Assembly: GCF_001971705.1 (NCBI RefSeq)
Contig: NZ_CP019327.1
Location: 3,162,001 to 3,226,000, forward strand
Length of the DNA: 64,000 nt
Source of the DNA: Natronorubrum daqingense
Lineage (GTDB): Archaea; Halobacteriota; Halobacteria; Halobacteriales; Natrialbaceae
Direction: 5' to 3'
Shown here: positions 18,126-26,488 of the stretch, one piece after another
Layout of the letters: each line of letters opens with the position of its first letter
How positions within the stretch are numbered: position 1 is the first letter of the stretch
Made by a program: the position numbers and the translations under genes
Notes under the pieces: model-generated
Databases searched by the model: none
What the model was told of the DNA's origin: nothing
What the model saw: only the letters and a program-made list of their open reading frames with translations

Positions 18126-18611
18126 ATGCAGGTACCTATCACGACAGAACTGGAGTATACGCCAGAACGAACCTGGATTGAAGTGCTCAGACTCGAGTTG
18201 CTGCTGTTTATCTCGTAGCCGCTGATGACGTTCACTCCGCTCGATCCGGAGTCGTTTCCGACGATCTGGAATGATGGGCGATACCTGGTTTCGTTACGTG
18301 CGCTGGGAATCCTTCCGCTCGGAAAACAGTGGATAGACGTCTCCAAGCCGACGGTCAAGACGACTCCCGGAGAGCAGCGATACCAAATTCGAGACGAGGG
18401 TGAGGGAATACTCGTCTCTCAGTGGGATCACACCATTACAATCGCCGATACCGAAGAAGGTCACACGCAGTACATCGATGAAATAACGGTGGACGCCGGA
18501 ATACTTACCCTGTTCGTCTGGGTGTACGCGAACGTGTTTTGTCGATACCGACAATTTCGACTACGGCTCCTCGTTAACCGAGGGTTCGAGTCGTTCCGAT
18601 CCTCGTTCTGA
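18126..18611 (+). pseudogene. Conserved haloarchaeal protein interrupted by an in-frame TAG
   Basis: From ATG 18126 the frame reads MQVPITTELEYTPERTWIEV and LRLELLLFIS, meets TAG at 18216-18218, and continues without a shift as PLMTFTPLDPESFPTIWNDG to GFESFRSSF at 18611. The part before the stop is protein-like and joins smoothly to the part after it, so I read one gene of about 160 codons with a nonsense mutation. Alternatively the 128-codon frame from ATG 18225 is used alone. The function is unknown. The 123 bases between the DUF305 gene and this start show no other gene that I can support. Confidence 0.5.
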
Positions 18612-18670
18612 TCGGTGGTCACAAGGGATAATGATGATGTTGAAAGCATTGCTGACAGAATAGATGGAAT

Positions 18671-18937
18671 ATGGGAGAGAAATATAAAATCGAGCTGTTA
18701 CCAGATTCGAAGACGTGCTACCGGTATCTTCAAGCCGGATTCAGCATCATCGTCCTGACCTTCCTCGTCGGACTGTTGGCGCTCGCGGTTCCGAACCTGA
18801 TTCCGATATACGATGTAATGGTGATGCCCGCGCTATTCGTCGGACTCGGTTTGCTTCTCTACGGCGTCGGGACGCACCTGCACATTATGCACTTAAATAT
18901 GCTTGAAATGAGGGAGGAAGACGGAAGTCACAAATAA
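18671..18937 (+). CDS. Small two-helix membrane protein
   Basis: 88 residues: a short charged N-terminus (MGEKYKIELLPDSKT), two hydrophobic helices (FSIIVLTFLVGLLALAV and VMVMPALFVGLGLLLYGVGT), and a His/Met-containing tail HLHIMHLNMLEM. The tail might bind metal, in line with the neighbours, but this is inference. I do not recognise the family. It precedes the potassium channel by 63 bases on the same strand and may share its transcript. Confidence 0.65.
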   Translation: MGEKYKIELLPDSKTCYRYLQAGFSIIVLTFLVGLLALAVPNLIPIYDVMVMPALFVGLGLLLYGVGTHLHIMHLNMLEMREEDGSHK

Positions 18938-19000
18938 CACTCGTGTAACGGCTAATCCCTATGAACGACTCAAATTCGTCGAGAAGACGAGAGTAGAGAC

Positions 19001-20350
19001 ATGCGAATGAAACTCAGCCAGTGGCCATTGAAGATGACAAGTCGGCTCCGGAAGTTGAGTATCGGACAACGCATCGCACTGTACGTCGTCATCGTGGCCG
19101 TAATCGTGAGCGTCTACACAGCCGCTTACTGGTACGGAATGGCCGCGTACGAGGATCGGAATCTGTCTCTCGGTGGTGCCCTCCAGACTGTCGTCCAGTC
19201 GTTGACGACGACAGGATACGGGCAAGACGCACCGTGGGAGACGGCAATCATGAACCTGTTTACGATAGTGATGCAGTTTACTGGCATTCTGCTTCTATTT
19301 CTTCTGCTCCCACTGATCATCGTCCCTTGGTTTCGAGAGTTGATTCAGCAAAGACGGTTTGACGAAATTGAGCCGCTCGAAGATCACATCGTCATCTCAG
19401 GACACACTCCACACGTCCACGCTTTTCTAACACAGATCGAGTCCCATGACCATCCACATCCGTACGTGATTATCGAACCCGACGCTGATCGAGCGGCAAC
19501 CCTTCACGACCTCGGCCATACGGTATACCATGGCGACCCTGAATCAGAGTCCGATCTCCGAAACGCCTCCGTTGAAAGTGCCCAGGCTGCGATCGTGGCA
19601 GGTAACGACCAAATGACAGTAAACGTCGCGCTTGCGATCCGCGACGTAGCCCCGACGGTTCCCATAACCGCAACGCTCGCCGACGAGATGCACCGGCCGT
19701 ATCTCCGCTCGGCTGGAGTCGATCGCATTGTGCAACCACAACGGGTCATCGGACAATCGCTTGCCACACGATATCCGATACCGACTGGAAAAACGTCAGA
19801 CCGGATCGTTATCCTCGGTCATGGAACGGTGGGAGAAACAGTTCGATCTGCACTGGACACGTGGGGGTCGGATCCAACTGTCGTGGATACCGATGAAGGC
19901 GACCACGTCGACATCGTTGGTGATGCAACTGAGAAAGACACATTGCTAGATGCGGGCGTAGAGAACTCCGACGCCGTTATCGTTTCACTCCCTGAGGATC
20001 GACAGGCGGTATATTCGACGTTGCTTATTCGAGATCTCAACGCTACTGCTGAAATTTTTGTTAGAGTAGCGGAGAGTGACGCTCTTAGTCGGGTTGACCG
20101 AGCCGGTGCTGATTACGTCCTTGAACTCCCGGATATTACCGGTCGGATGCTCGCTGCTACTGTGCTTGCCGAACCGATTCACGGCGGCGAAAACGTCCTG
20201 ATTACACGCGTGAACGGATCAGAGGTTGATCCCTGTTCGGTGGAACCCACTCGTGTCATCGGCATCGCTCGGGAAGACGAGCTATATCTCGATCCAGACT
20301 CGGAATTTGAGTTGCGAGAAGGCGATATTCTCATCTACCACGAAAAATAG
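19001..20350 (+). CDS. Two-TM potassium channel with tandem RCK/TrkA-N domains
   Basis: 449 residues. Two membrane helices (about 24-46 and 82-108) flank the pore loop SLTTTGYGQDAP, whose TTGYG (70-74) is a potassium selectivity filter. Two Rossmann-type TrkA-N domains follow: the first (about 128-245) has a worn nucleotide motif (VISGHTPHVHAF), the second (from about 266) an intact one (VILGHGTVGETV). A TrkA-C-like domain closes the chain (to 449). RCK domains gate such channels in response to ligands. The alternative starts at residues 3 and 12 change little. The surrounding genes suggest ion or metal stress. Confidence 0.9.
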   Translation: MRMKLSQWPLKMTSRLRKLSIGQRIALYVVIVAVIVSVYTAAYWYGMAAYEDRNLSLGGALQTVVQSLTTTGYGQDAPWETAIMNLFTIVMQFTGILLLFLLLPLIIVPWFRELIQQRRFDEIEPLEDHIVISGHTPHVHAFLTQIESHDHPHPYVIIEPDADRAATLHDLGHTVYHGDPESESDLRNASVESAQAAIVAGNDQMTVNVALAIRDVAPTVPITATLADEMHRPYLRSAGVDRIVQPQRVIGQSLATRYPIPTGKTSDRIVILGHGTVGETVRSALDTWGSDPTVVDTDEGDHVDIVGDATEKDTLLDAGVENSDAVIVSLPEDRQAVYSTLLIRDLNATAEIFVRVAESDALSRVDRAGADYVLELPDITGRMLAATVLAEPIHGGENVLITRVNGSEVDPCSVEPTRVIGIAREDELYLDPDSEFELREGDILIYHEK

Positions 20351-20485
20351 TCTTTCACATCTGATGCCTTCAGATGTATTTTTCAGACAGTAGACGTCAC
20401 CAAAACATACCTTAATTCCGGATCGGCGATTGTTTCCGGGAGACGTTGATGCTCTAGGGCTGAAATCGATGGTGTTCTGGTATAG

Positions 20486-21853
20486 TTAGAGATATGACTC
20501 TGGAGATTGCAAAAATTGTTCCCGTGAGTTGTCGCTCTCGAAGTAGTAGATCGACTCGTCATATACGGTACAGTAATCGGCGTTCTTTACCGTGAGTTCT
20601 GTCCCCGTAACTGGATCTTCGACGTCTTGATCACCAGGTGCTGCTTTGCGACCTCGAAGGACCAGACCGACGAATCCGAGTCCGATGAGAATGAAAAGTA
20701 CATTCATGATGAAAATCGGATCCACACCGAACACTGTAATACCGGCACCGGGGTCAGCAACTGCTGCCTCTGGTATCAGATCGAGCGTTGCGAACAGGTA
20801 GTACACCGTGAATCCGGCCGTCGCCATCGATATGTATAGGATGAGGGTCAGTCGATTGCCGATTTTCGCCCCAAATATTTGTCGGTAGATGTGGATGAGC
20901 TGTGGGACGATCAGATCTGCGTAAATATATGCGATGACACCAGCGAAGAGGAATCCTGACCCCCACAGTACTGCTGCGAGCGGGATGTTACCCATTGAGC
21001 CGACGAACGCTACGAGCGATACCAGCGGTCCGACCGCACTACTGTAGAGCACTTCCGTAAAACCCTCACCACCTGCTCCAAAGAAGGCCGCCCACGCCCA
21101 ATCAGGAATTACTGTCGCAGCAAACCCAGCGATGAAAAATCCTGCTAAGAGGGGCTTTCCGAGCATCTTAACGTCCCTCCGGGTTTGATTCGCGGCTTCC
21201 ACCCAGCCGTTCAGCGACGAGATTTTCTCCCTCCAAGACGTCGTGTGCGTGTCTGGATTCTGTTCGAAGAGCGATTTACATTGATCCGAACAGAAGTGGA
21301 CGGCTTCGTTTTTAAATTCAACAGCGAGGGCATTCTCACGGTTCATTCGCATCTTGCAAACGGGATCAGTGACGACGGGTTGCTCCTCTCTCACGAGGCG
21401 GTCTCTCACTTCGGCGGCCTTATCGTACGGAATCAGGAAATGCGTGAGTATCACCGCAGTTACGATCATGATCGGCGCACCGACTGCTTGTGCGAGTGCG
21501 AACTCCCAACCGAGGAGCGCCCAAATGAGGAACGTGAGTGCGATCACAAAATTTGTCGAGGCAATTAAAAAGGCGACAGCAGGAATGATGTGCGCACCTT
21601 TCTTGAAGAGGGTTTTTGTCGCTGCGATATCCCCGAACGAACAAGATGTCGAAGCAAATCCGAACGCCGATGCGTAGAAAATCGATCTTGGACTCCCATC
21701 GCCCATGTAGTTGACCATCCCTTCCTTGGAGACAAACGCCTGTATCGCCCCGGATAGCATGAACCCGAATAGAAGGGCCCACAGCGACTGCCAGAGGAAG
21801 TAACCAGTCGTCCAGAGTGCGTCCCCCACGGTCGAGAGGATGGATGAAGTCAT
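20486..21853 (-). CDS. ArsP/DUF318-type permease with internal YHS metal-binding domain
   Basis: 455 residues, about ten membrane helices in two halves around a soluble insert. The insert holds a YHS domain: TDPVCKMRMNRENA with Cys166 and, after it, HFCSDQCKSLF with Cys188 and Cys192. A second, cysteine-poor YHS-like segment ends the protein (DPVTGTELTVKNADYC). The first membrane half has the conserved SFGFASTSCSFG-like ASAFGFASTSCSFGD. Permeases of this family (PF03773) move organoarsenicals or metals; YHS insertions are associated with copper and other heavy metals. Substrate remains inferred. A 14-base palindrome lies 22 bases before the start codon. Confidence 0.87.
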   Translation of the reverse strand: MTSSILSTVGDALWTTGYFLWQSLWALLFGFMLSGAIQAFVSKEGMVNYMGDGSPRSIFYASAFGFASTSCSFGDIAATKTLFKKGAHIIPAVAFLIASTNFVIALTFLIWALLGWEFALAQAVGAPIMIVTAVILTHFLIPYDKAAEVRDRLVREEQPVVTDPVCKMRMNRENALAVEFKNEAVHFCSDQCKSLFEQNPDTHTTSWREKISSLNGWVEAANQTRRDVKMLGKPLLAGFFIAGFAATVIPDWAWAAFFGAGGEGFTEVLYSSAVGPLVSLVAFVGSMGNIPLAAVLWGSGFLFAGVIAYIYADLIVPQLIHIYRQIFGAKIGNRLTLILYISMATAGFTVYYLFATLDLIPEAAVADPGAGITVFGVDPIFIMNVLFILIGLGFVGLVLRGRKAAPGDQDVEDPVTGTELTVKNADYCTVYDESIYYFESDNSREQFLQSPESYL

Positions 21854-21874
21854 TCTTTAGACCCTTCTTGGCTA

Positions 21875-21888
21875 ATAGACATGTCTAT
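21875..21888. promoter_or_regulatory. 14-base palindrome, candidate metal-repressor operator
   Basis: ATAGACATGTCTAT is a perfect palindrome between a TATA-like AATAAG on the minus strand and the permease start at 21853. A repressor bound there would block permease transcription. The divergent SHOCT gene starts 176 bases away on the other side. Confidence 0.55.
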
Positions 21889-22063
21889 CGAACTTATTGA
21901 TATTGGCTCAACATTCAGTTGCAATCTCTTTCGTTTCACTTGTGTCAGTTCCTCAAGCATCATTTCAGTGGCAATAGACCTCCTTGTCACCTGAATCAAA
22001 CCACATGTTCCCACGACATGGGATTTGCGGTGAATAAACACGTCCGAGGTTGTACTAGTCGAT

Positions 22064-22420
22064 ATGGCAACTGAAGACTCTCTCGTTCGAACCATCGTGA
22101 TCGTCGTCGCTGCAATCGTACTCGTCCCCATCCTAATGATGGCACTCATGATGCCGATGATGGGCCTATGGGGTGGGGGACATATGTGGAATGGCAGGAT
22201 GTGGGACGGGACGGGAGCCACGTGGATGTGGCTGCTCATGTTGCTGGTACCATTACTTGTCCTTCTTGGTATAGTGTATCTTCTGTACAGTGTGATCCGC
22301 CAGCCCAGCACGCAACAGCAAGATACTGCGATTGAGGAACTGCGGGCTGCCTATGTCCGAGGCGACATTTCGGATGAAGAGTTCGCGGAACGCCGCGAGC
22401 GACTTCAAAGCAAGGTGTAG
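22064..22420 (+). CDS. Met-rich membrane protein with C-terminal SHOCT domain
   Basis: 118 residues. Two membrane helices (residues about 8-35 and 54-78) enclose a Met/Trp/Gly-rich loop (WGGGHMWNGRMWDGT), and the C-terminus is a SHOCT domain (IEELRAAYVRGDISDEEFAE). SHOCT domains are short oligomerisation modules found at the ends of many membrane proteins. The Met/His loop on the membrane surface could bind copper. It is divergent from the YHS permease and shares its intergenic region, so the two may be controlled together. Confidence 0.85.
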   Translation: MATEDSLVRTIVIVVAAIVLVPILMMALMMPMMGLWGGGHMWNGRMWDGTGATWMWLLMLLVPLLVLLGIVYLLYSVIRQPSTQQQDTAIEELRAAYVRGDISDEEFAERRERLQSKV

Positions 22421-22468
22421 TCTCTACACAAACAAGCAACTCAGAAGCCTCATTGATTCTTGAAAGTG

Positions 22469-22487
22469 GATCCAGTTTCTCTGGATC
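22469..22487. terminator. Hairpin after the SHOCT gene
   Basis: GATCCAG-tttct-CTGGATC is a 7-base perfect stem 48 bases after the SHOCT stop. The remaining stretch up to tRNA-Met (22488-22641) shows nothing else. Confidence 0.4.
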
Positions 22488-22641
22488 GAAGTCAGTAAAT
22501 CATACACGCGTCACCGTCCCGAATTCGGCTAGCTCAGAACCCCGCACATTTTGGATGGTCCCGTCAGATCGAAGTGTTCTATAATCGAATAAGCACCGTT
22601 TTTGTCCCCTTGAGTTCCTCTTACGCCAATCTCCTGAGCCA

Positions 22642-22748
22642 TGGGCCCTGACGGATTCGAACCATCGACCACTCGGTATCCCACACAACCGAACCAGGTT
22701 CGATCGCGTTATGAGCCGAGCGCTCTAACCAGACTGAGCTAAGGGCCC
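22642..22748 (-). tRNA. tRNA-Met(CAT), elongator, with intron
   Basis: Acceptor halves GGGCCCT and AGGGCCC pair fully with discriminator A. D-arm TAGCTCAGTCTGGTTAGAGC, anticodon stem CTCGG/CCGAG around loop CTCATAA, and T-arm GATGG-TTCGAAT-CCGTC are all present. About 32 bases are inserted one position after the anticodon, the canonical archaeal intron site; the elongator tRNA-Met of haloarchaea is known to carry an intron. CCA is not encoded. Its 3' end faces the accessory region to the left, but I found no second copy of the 3' end there. Confidence 0.93.
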
Positions 22749-22783
22749 GTACACGAGACGAAACCGCGGAACCTAGTTAACCC

Positions 22784-23581
22784 TTACTCTCCGTCTCGCT
22801 CGAGTGCCCTCTCACTGCCAAAGAACGCGGCCATCTCGTCCTCGGCTCGTTCCTTTCGTCGTCGTCGCTCGGCCACGGAGATTTCCTCGACGCCCTCGGG
22901 GACCGCCATATCGTGCGATTCGTAGTAGCCGTCAGGGACGACCCAGTCGTTGTAGTAGTCGGGGTGTACGTCCCGGATGACCGTCAGCGCGACAGCAGCG
23001 CCGTCGCCGGCGTTGACGATCGCCTGATGGTGCTGGCTCGTGATTCGGCCTGCCGCGTACAGCCCGTCACAGTCGGTTCGCCCATCTTCATCGGTTGGGA
23101 CGACCATTACCGGTCCCGGATCTTCGGGCTCGCGCGTAACCTCGAGGTCCTCGAGGAACCCCGTCCGTGCCCAGGAGGCGACGATCACGCGTTCGGCTTG
23201 CACGGTTCGGGATTCTGTCTCGAGGACGAATCCGGCTCCGTTACCTGATTCTGATCGTCGAACCGTCGTGACTCCCTTTCGGTGGGCTGTGCAGCCGACT
23301 TCGTGGACGTGCTCGCGTGCCAACTCGAGAAACTGCGTGGGCTGGATGCCGACGGGAAAGCCGAGGTAGTTCTCGAGGTGGGCCGACTTCAGCAGGGACG
23401 CGCGGCCGTGTTCGAACAGGACCGTCTCGAGGTCTGCGCGGGCGGTAAAGACCGCAGCGGAGCAGCCGGCGGGGCCGCCGCCGACGACGGCGACGTCGTA
23501 GGTCGGATGCGTCGGCGTCGTTGCCGATTCGGTCGTGGTCGATGCTACTGGCGTCGTCGAAGGTGTCTCGTCTGCGGTCAT
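22784..23581 (-). CDS. Thioredoxin-reductase-like FAD oxidoreductase without CxxC
   Basis: 265 residues. After a low-complexity Thr/Ser N-terminus of about 27 residues comes the FAD-binding motif VAVVGGGPAGCSAAVF. The FAD-end motif near GLYAAGRITSQHHQAI (a GD-type segment NAGDGAAVAL follows) is also present. The sequence resembles thioredoxin reductase, but the redox-active CxxC is absent, so it cannot reduce thioredoxin by the usual route. Its start overlaps the stop of the ABC ATPase gene by four bases (ATGA), so it is translationally coupled to the importer operon. The substrate is unknown. Confidence 0.8.
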   Translation of the reverse strand: MTADETPSTTPVASTTTESATTPTHPTYDVAVVGGGPAGCSAAVFTARADLETVLFEHGRASLLKSAHLENYLGFPVGIQPTQFLELAREHVHEVGCTAHRKGVTTVRRSESGNGAGFVLETESRTVQAERVIVASWARTGFLEDLEVTREPEDPGPVMVVPTDEDGRTDCDGLYAAGRITSQHHQAIVNAGDGAAVALTVIRDVHPDYYNDWVVPDGYYESHDMAVPEGVEEISVAERRRRKERAEDEMAAFFGSERALERDGE

Positions 23582-25584
23582 CGGTGGCGTTGGAATGTGG
23601 TGTAGTCGTCGCTCGATACGTTACCGAGTCCGCTCGCGGCCGCGAGCAACTCGTCGGTGTAGGTGGACTCCGGCTCGGCACAGACTCGCGACGCGGGGCC
23701 ACACTCGAGGAGTTGCCCGTCTCGCATGACGGCGATACGATCTGCGAGGTGACGAACGACGCCGAGGTCGTGGCTCACGAGCACGAACGCACAGTCCAGT
23801 CGGTCTCGAAGCTCGAGAAACAGGTTACACACCTGTGCGCGAACGGAGACGTCGAGTGCGGCCGTCGGCTCGTCGAGGACGACTAGCGACGGTTCGAGGG
23901 CGATTGCCCGTGCGAGCGCGACTCGCTGGCACTGCCCGCCGGAGAGTTCGCGCGGGCGACGATCGGCGTGGCGGTCGTCCAGTCCGACCAGCGAGAGCAG
24001 TTCCGAGACGCGCTCGCGTCGTCGGTCGCGATGCCAGCCGGCCTCGAGTAGCGGCTCGGCAATCGCTCGATAGACCCGCTGTCGGGGGTCGAGACTCGAT
24101 CGCGGGTGTTGAAACAGCCGGCCGACGGCCGCGAGTTGGTCGCGCGAGCGGTTCGCAATCGGGCCGACGGTGTCGCCGTCGAACACGACCTCCCCCGCCG
24201 TGGGCGACTCGAGGCCGGTGGCGAGGTCGATCACGGTCGACTTTCCAGCCCCGCTCTCGCCGACGATGCCGAGGGTCTCGCCGCGACGAACGGTGAGCGA
24301 GAGGTCATCGACGGCGCTCGCGTATCGATCCCGTCCGCGCACCCGCGAGAGCCACGAGTCGTCGATCGGATAGCGCTTCGAGACGCCGCGTAACTCGAGG
24401 ACCGGCTCGTCGGCCGATACGCCGCCGTCGAAGCTCACGCTCGTCCTCGCTCGCGTCGCTGTCTCGGTTTCTTCCACCGAACCGGAGCGGGCTCCGTCGG
24501 TCGAACCTGACGGTGGGGCGTGCGTTCCGTTGGTATCCGGACCTGCTTCGCGCTCACCGACAGACTCGAGTTCACCACAGCGGACCCGGCCGCGCTCGTC
24601 GTCGATCGTCGGCGGCGCGCTCTGCCGGCAGGTTGCCGTCGCGTGGGCACAGCGCGAGGCGAACGGACAGCCCGCTCGCTCGACGGTCGGATCCGGCACC
24701 GATCCGTCGATCGTCGGTAGTCGCTCGCCGGGCGTCGTCCCCTCGAGTCGACAGTCGAGGAGGGCCCGCGTGTAGGGGTGGCGTGGCGCCTCGAGCACTC
24801 CGTCGGCGGGCCCGGATTCCATCAACTCGCCGGCGTAGGCTACCGCGACGCGGTCACAGCGCTCGCCGACGAGCCCCAGATTGTGGCTGACGAGCAACAG
24901 CGCCAGATCCCGTTCGGCGACGAGGGACTCGAGCAGGTCGAGGATGTCGCTACGAGTCGTCGCGTCGAGTGCCGTCGTCGGTTCGTCGGCGAGCAACAGC
25001 TCCGGCTCGGAGGCGAGGGCAACGGCGATCGAGACTCGTTGAGCCTCGCCGCCGCTCAGTTCGTGGGGATAGCGCTCGAGATAGTCGCCGTCTGCCAGTC
25101 CGACGCGCTCGAGGAGATCGAGCGCTCGCGCTCGACGCTCACGACTTCCACTACCGCTCTCCAAATCGCGCGGATCGAGCGTGATCCCGAGCGCGGACCG
25201 GAGCGAGCGATCGTCCGGACGGTCGGCGAGCCACAACGCCTCTTTGAGGTGAAATCCCACCGTTCGCGTCGGCGTCAGCGTCGCCGCGGGATCCTGAAAG
25301 ACCGTCGAGAGCCGGGTCGCGCGGATCCGACGCTGGCGCTCCTCGGAGCGTGTGCGCAGGTCTGTGCCGTCGAAGGAGACGGTCCCCTCGACGTGTGCGT
25401 CGTCGCCGTGGAGACCGGCGATCGCGCGGACGGCCGCGGACTTCCCACAGCCGCTCTCGCCGACGAGGCCGACGACTTCGCCGGAGTCGACCGACAGCGA
25501 GAGGCCGTCGACCGCGTGGACCGTCCGCCCACCCGTTTCGAAGCGCACGCGGAGGTCAGAGACCGCGAGCAGCGACTCACTCAC
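23578..25584 (-). CDS. ABC importer, fused double ATPase (DppD-DppF type)
   Basis: 668 residues, two complete ATPase halves. Half 1: Walker A GESGCGKSAAV, signature LSGGEAQRV, Walker B LLLADEPTTALD, followed by the cysteine-bearing oligopeptide-type extension (GCPFASRCAHATATC). A charged linker (about residues 335-395) joins half 2: GESGAGKSTV, LSGGQCQRV, LVVLDEPTAALD. In bacteria DppD and DppF or NikD and NikE are separate; here they are one chain. It powers the importer made by the next genes. The start at 25584 overlaps the upstream permease end by eight bases. Confidence 0.92.
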   Translation of the reverse strand: MSESLLAVSDLRVRFETGGRTVHAVDGLSLSVDSGEVVGLVGESGCGKSAAVRAIAGLHGDDAHVEGTVSFDGTDLRTRSEERQRRIRATRLSTVFQDPAATLTPTRTVGFHLKEALWLADRPDDRSLRSALGITLDPRDLESGSGSRERRARALDLLERVGLADGDYLERYPHELSGGEAQRVSIAVALASEPELLLADEPTTALDATTRSDILDLLESLVAERDLALLLVSHNLGLVGERCDRVAVAYAGELMESGPADGVLEAPRHPYTRALLDCRLEGTTPGERLPTIDGSVPDPTVERAGCPFASRCAHATATCRQSAPPTIDDERGRVRCGELESVGEREAGPDTNGTHAPPSGSTDGARSGSVEETETATRARTSVSFDGGVSADEPVLELRGVSKRYPIDDSWLSRVRGRDRYASAVDDLSLTVRRGETLGIVGESGAGKSTVIDLATGLESPTAGEVVFDGDTVGPIANRSRDQLAAVGRLFQHPRSSLDPRQRVYRAIAEPLLEAGWHRDRRRERVSELLSLVGLDDRHADRRPRELSGGQCQRVALARAIALEPSLVVLDEPTAALDVSVRAQVCNLFLELRDRLDCAFVLVSHDLGVVRHLADRIAVMRDGQLLECGPASRVCAEPESTYTDELLAAASGLGNVSSDDYTTFQRHR

Positions 25585-26488
25585 GACGACTCACCTCCGT
25601 TCGACCGCTTTGCTCGGCTCGGTCGTTCGGATCGAGCGCGTCTCGCAGGCCGTCGCCGAGCAGGTTCGTTCCGAGAACCGCGAGGACGATCGCTATCCCG
25701 GGTGCGTTGACTAACCACGAGGCCTCCTGGAGGTGGTGGCGACCCGTCGAGAGCATCGTTCCCCACTCGGGTGCAGGTGGCTGTGCACCGAGTCCGAGAA
25801 AGGAGAGTCCGGCAGCGCCGAGAATCACACCGCCGAGATCGAGCGTCGCCAGGACGACCACGGGGCCGGCGACGTTCGGGAGGACGTGTCGGCGCAATAC
25901 GCGTCGTCGCGGCGCACCGGTCAGCCGTGAGGCGGCGACGAACGGCCGTTCGCGCAACTCGAGGACGCTCGAGCGGACGACCCGCGCGTATCGGGTCCAG
26001 CCGACGACGGCGAGCGCGAGGACGAGGTTAGTGAGACTCGGCCCGAGGATGCCGGCGACGACGAGCGCGAGGATGATGCCGGGGAACGCGAGCAGGATGT
26101 CGACGACGCGCATGAGTGCCTCGTCGATCCAGCCGCCGCAGTAGCCCGCGACGAGGCCGACGACGACGCCGATCGTGAGGCGGACGACGGTGACGAGGAC
26201 GGCGATGCCGAGCGTGATTCGGGTGCCGTAGACGATTCTGGTCGCGACGTCGCGTCCGAGCTGATCGGTTCCGAGGGGATGGGCGAGCGACGGACCCTGC
26301 AGCCGCGCCTCGAGGTGCTGGCCGTTCGGGTCGTACGGCGTGAGAAACGGGCCGACGATCGCGAGGAGGGTGAGTGCGGCGACGACGAGTGCGCCCGCGG
26401 CGGCCGACGGATTTCGCCGAAGGCCCCGCACAGTCGGGTGCTCGAGCCACGCCGAGACGCTCGAGTCTCGACGCTCGAGGACGCTCAT
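25577..26488 (-). CDS. ABC importer permease, DppC/NikC type
   Basis: 303 residues from ATG 26488. Six hydrophobic helices and the binding-protein-dependent transport motif near LTGAPRRRVLRRHVLPNVAG, where the EAA loop docks on the ATPase. The N-terminal part has the family's RRNPSAAAGALVVAALTLLA and GTDQLGRDVATRIVYGTRIT stretches. The start overlaps the stop of the DppB-type gene by four bases (ATGA). A much longer in-frame extension upstream overlaps that gene and is an artefact. Confidence 0.92.
   Translation of the reverse strand: MSVLERRDSSVSAWLEHPTVRGLRRNPSAAAGALVVAALTLLAIVGPFLTPYDPNGQHLEARLQGPSLAHPLGTDQLGRDVATRIVYGTRITLGIAVLVTVVRLTIGVVVGLVAGYCGGWIDEALMRVVDILLAFPGIILALVVAGILGPSLTNLVLALAVVGWTRYARVVRSSVLELRERPFVAASRLTGAPRRRVLRRHVLPNVAGPVVVLATLDLGGVILGAAGLSFLGLGAQPPAPEWGTMLSTGRHHLQEASWLVNAPGIAIVLAVLGTNLLGDGLRDALDPNDRAEQSGRTEVSRRE

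Noticed and set aside
18216-18218. TAG read as pyrrolysine
   Set aside because: No pylT-like tRNA or pyl genes are seen here, the protein is not a methylamine enzyme, and haloarchaea do not normally use it.
9647-22642. Island inserted at tRNA-Met with a second copy of the tRNA 3' end
   Set aside because: The orientation would fit, but no copy of the tRNA-Met 3' end was found to the left, so integration at this tRNA is not supported.
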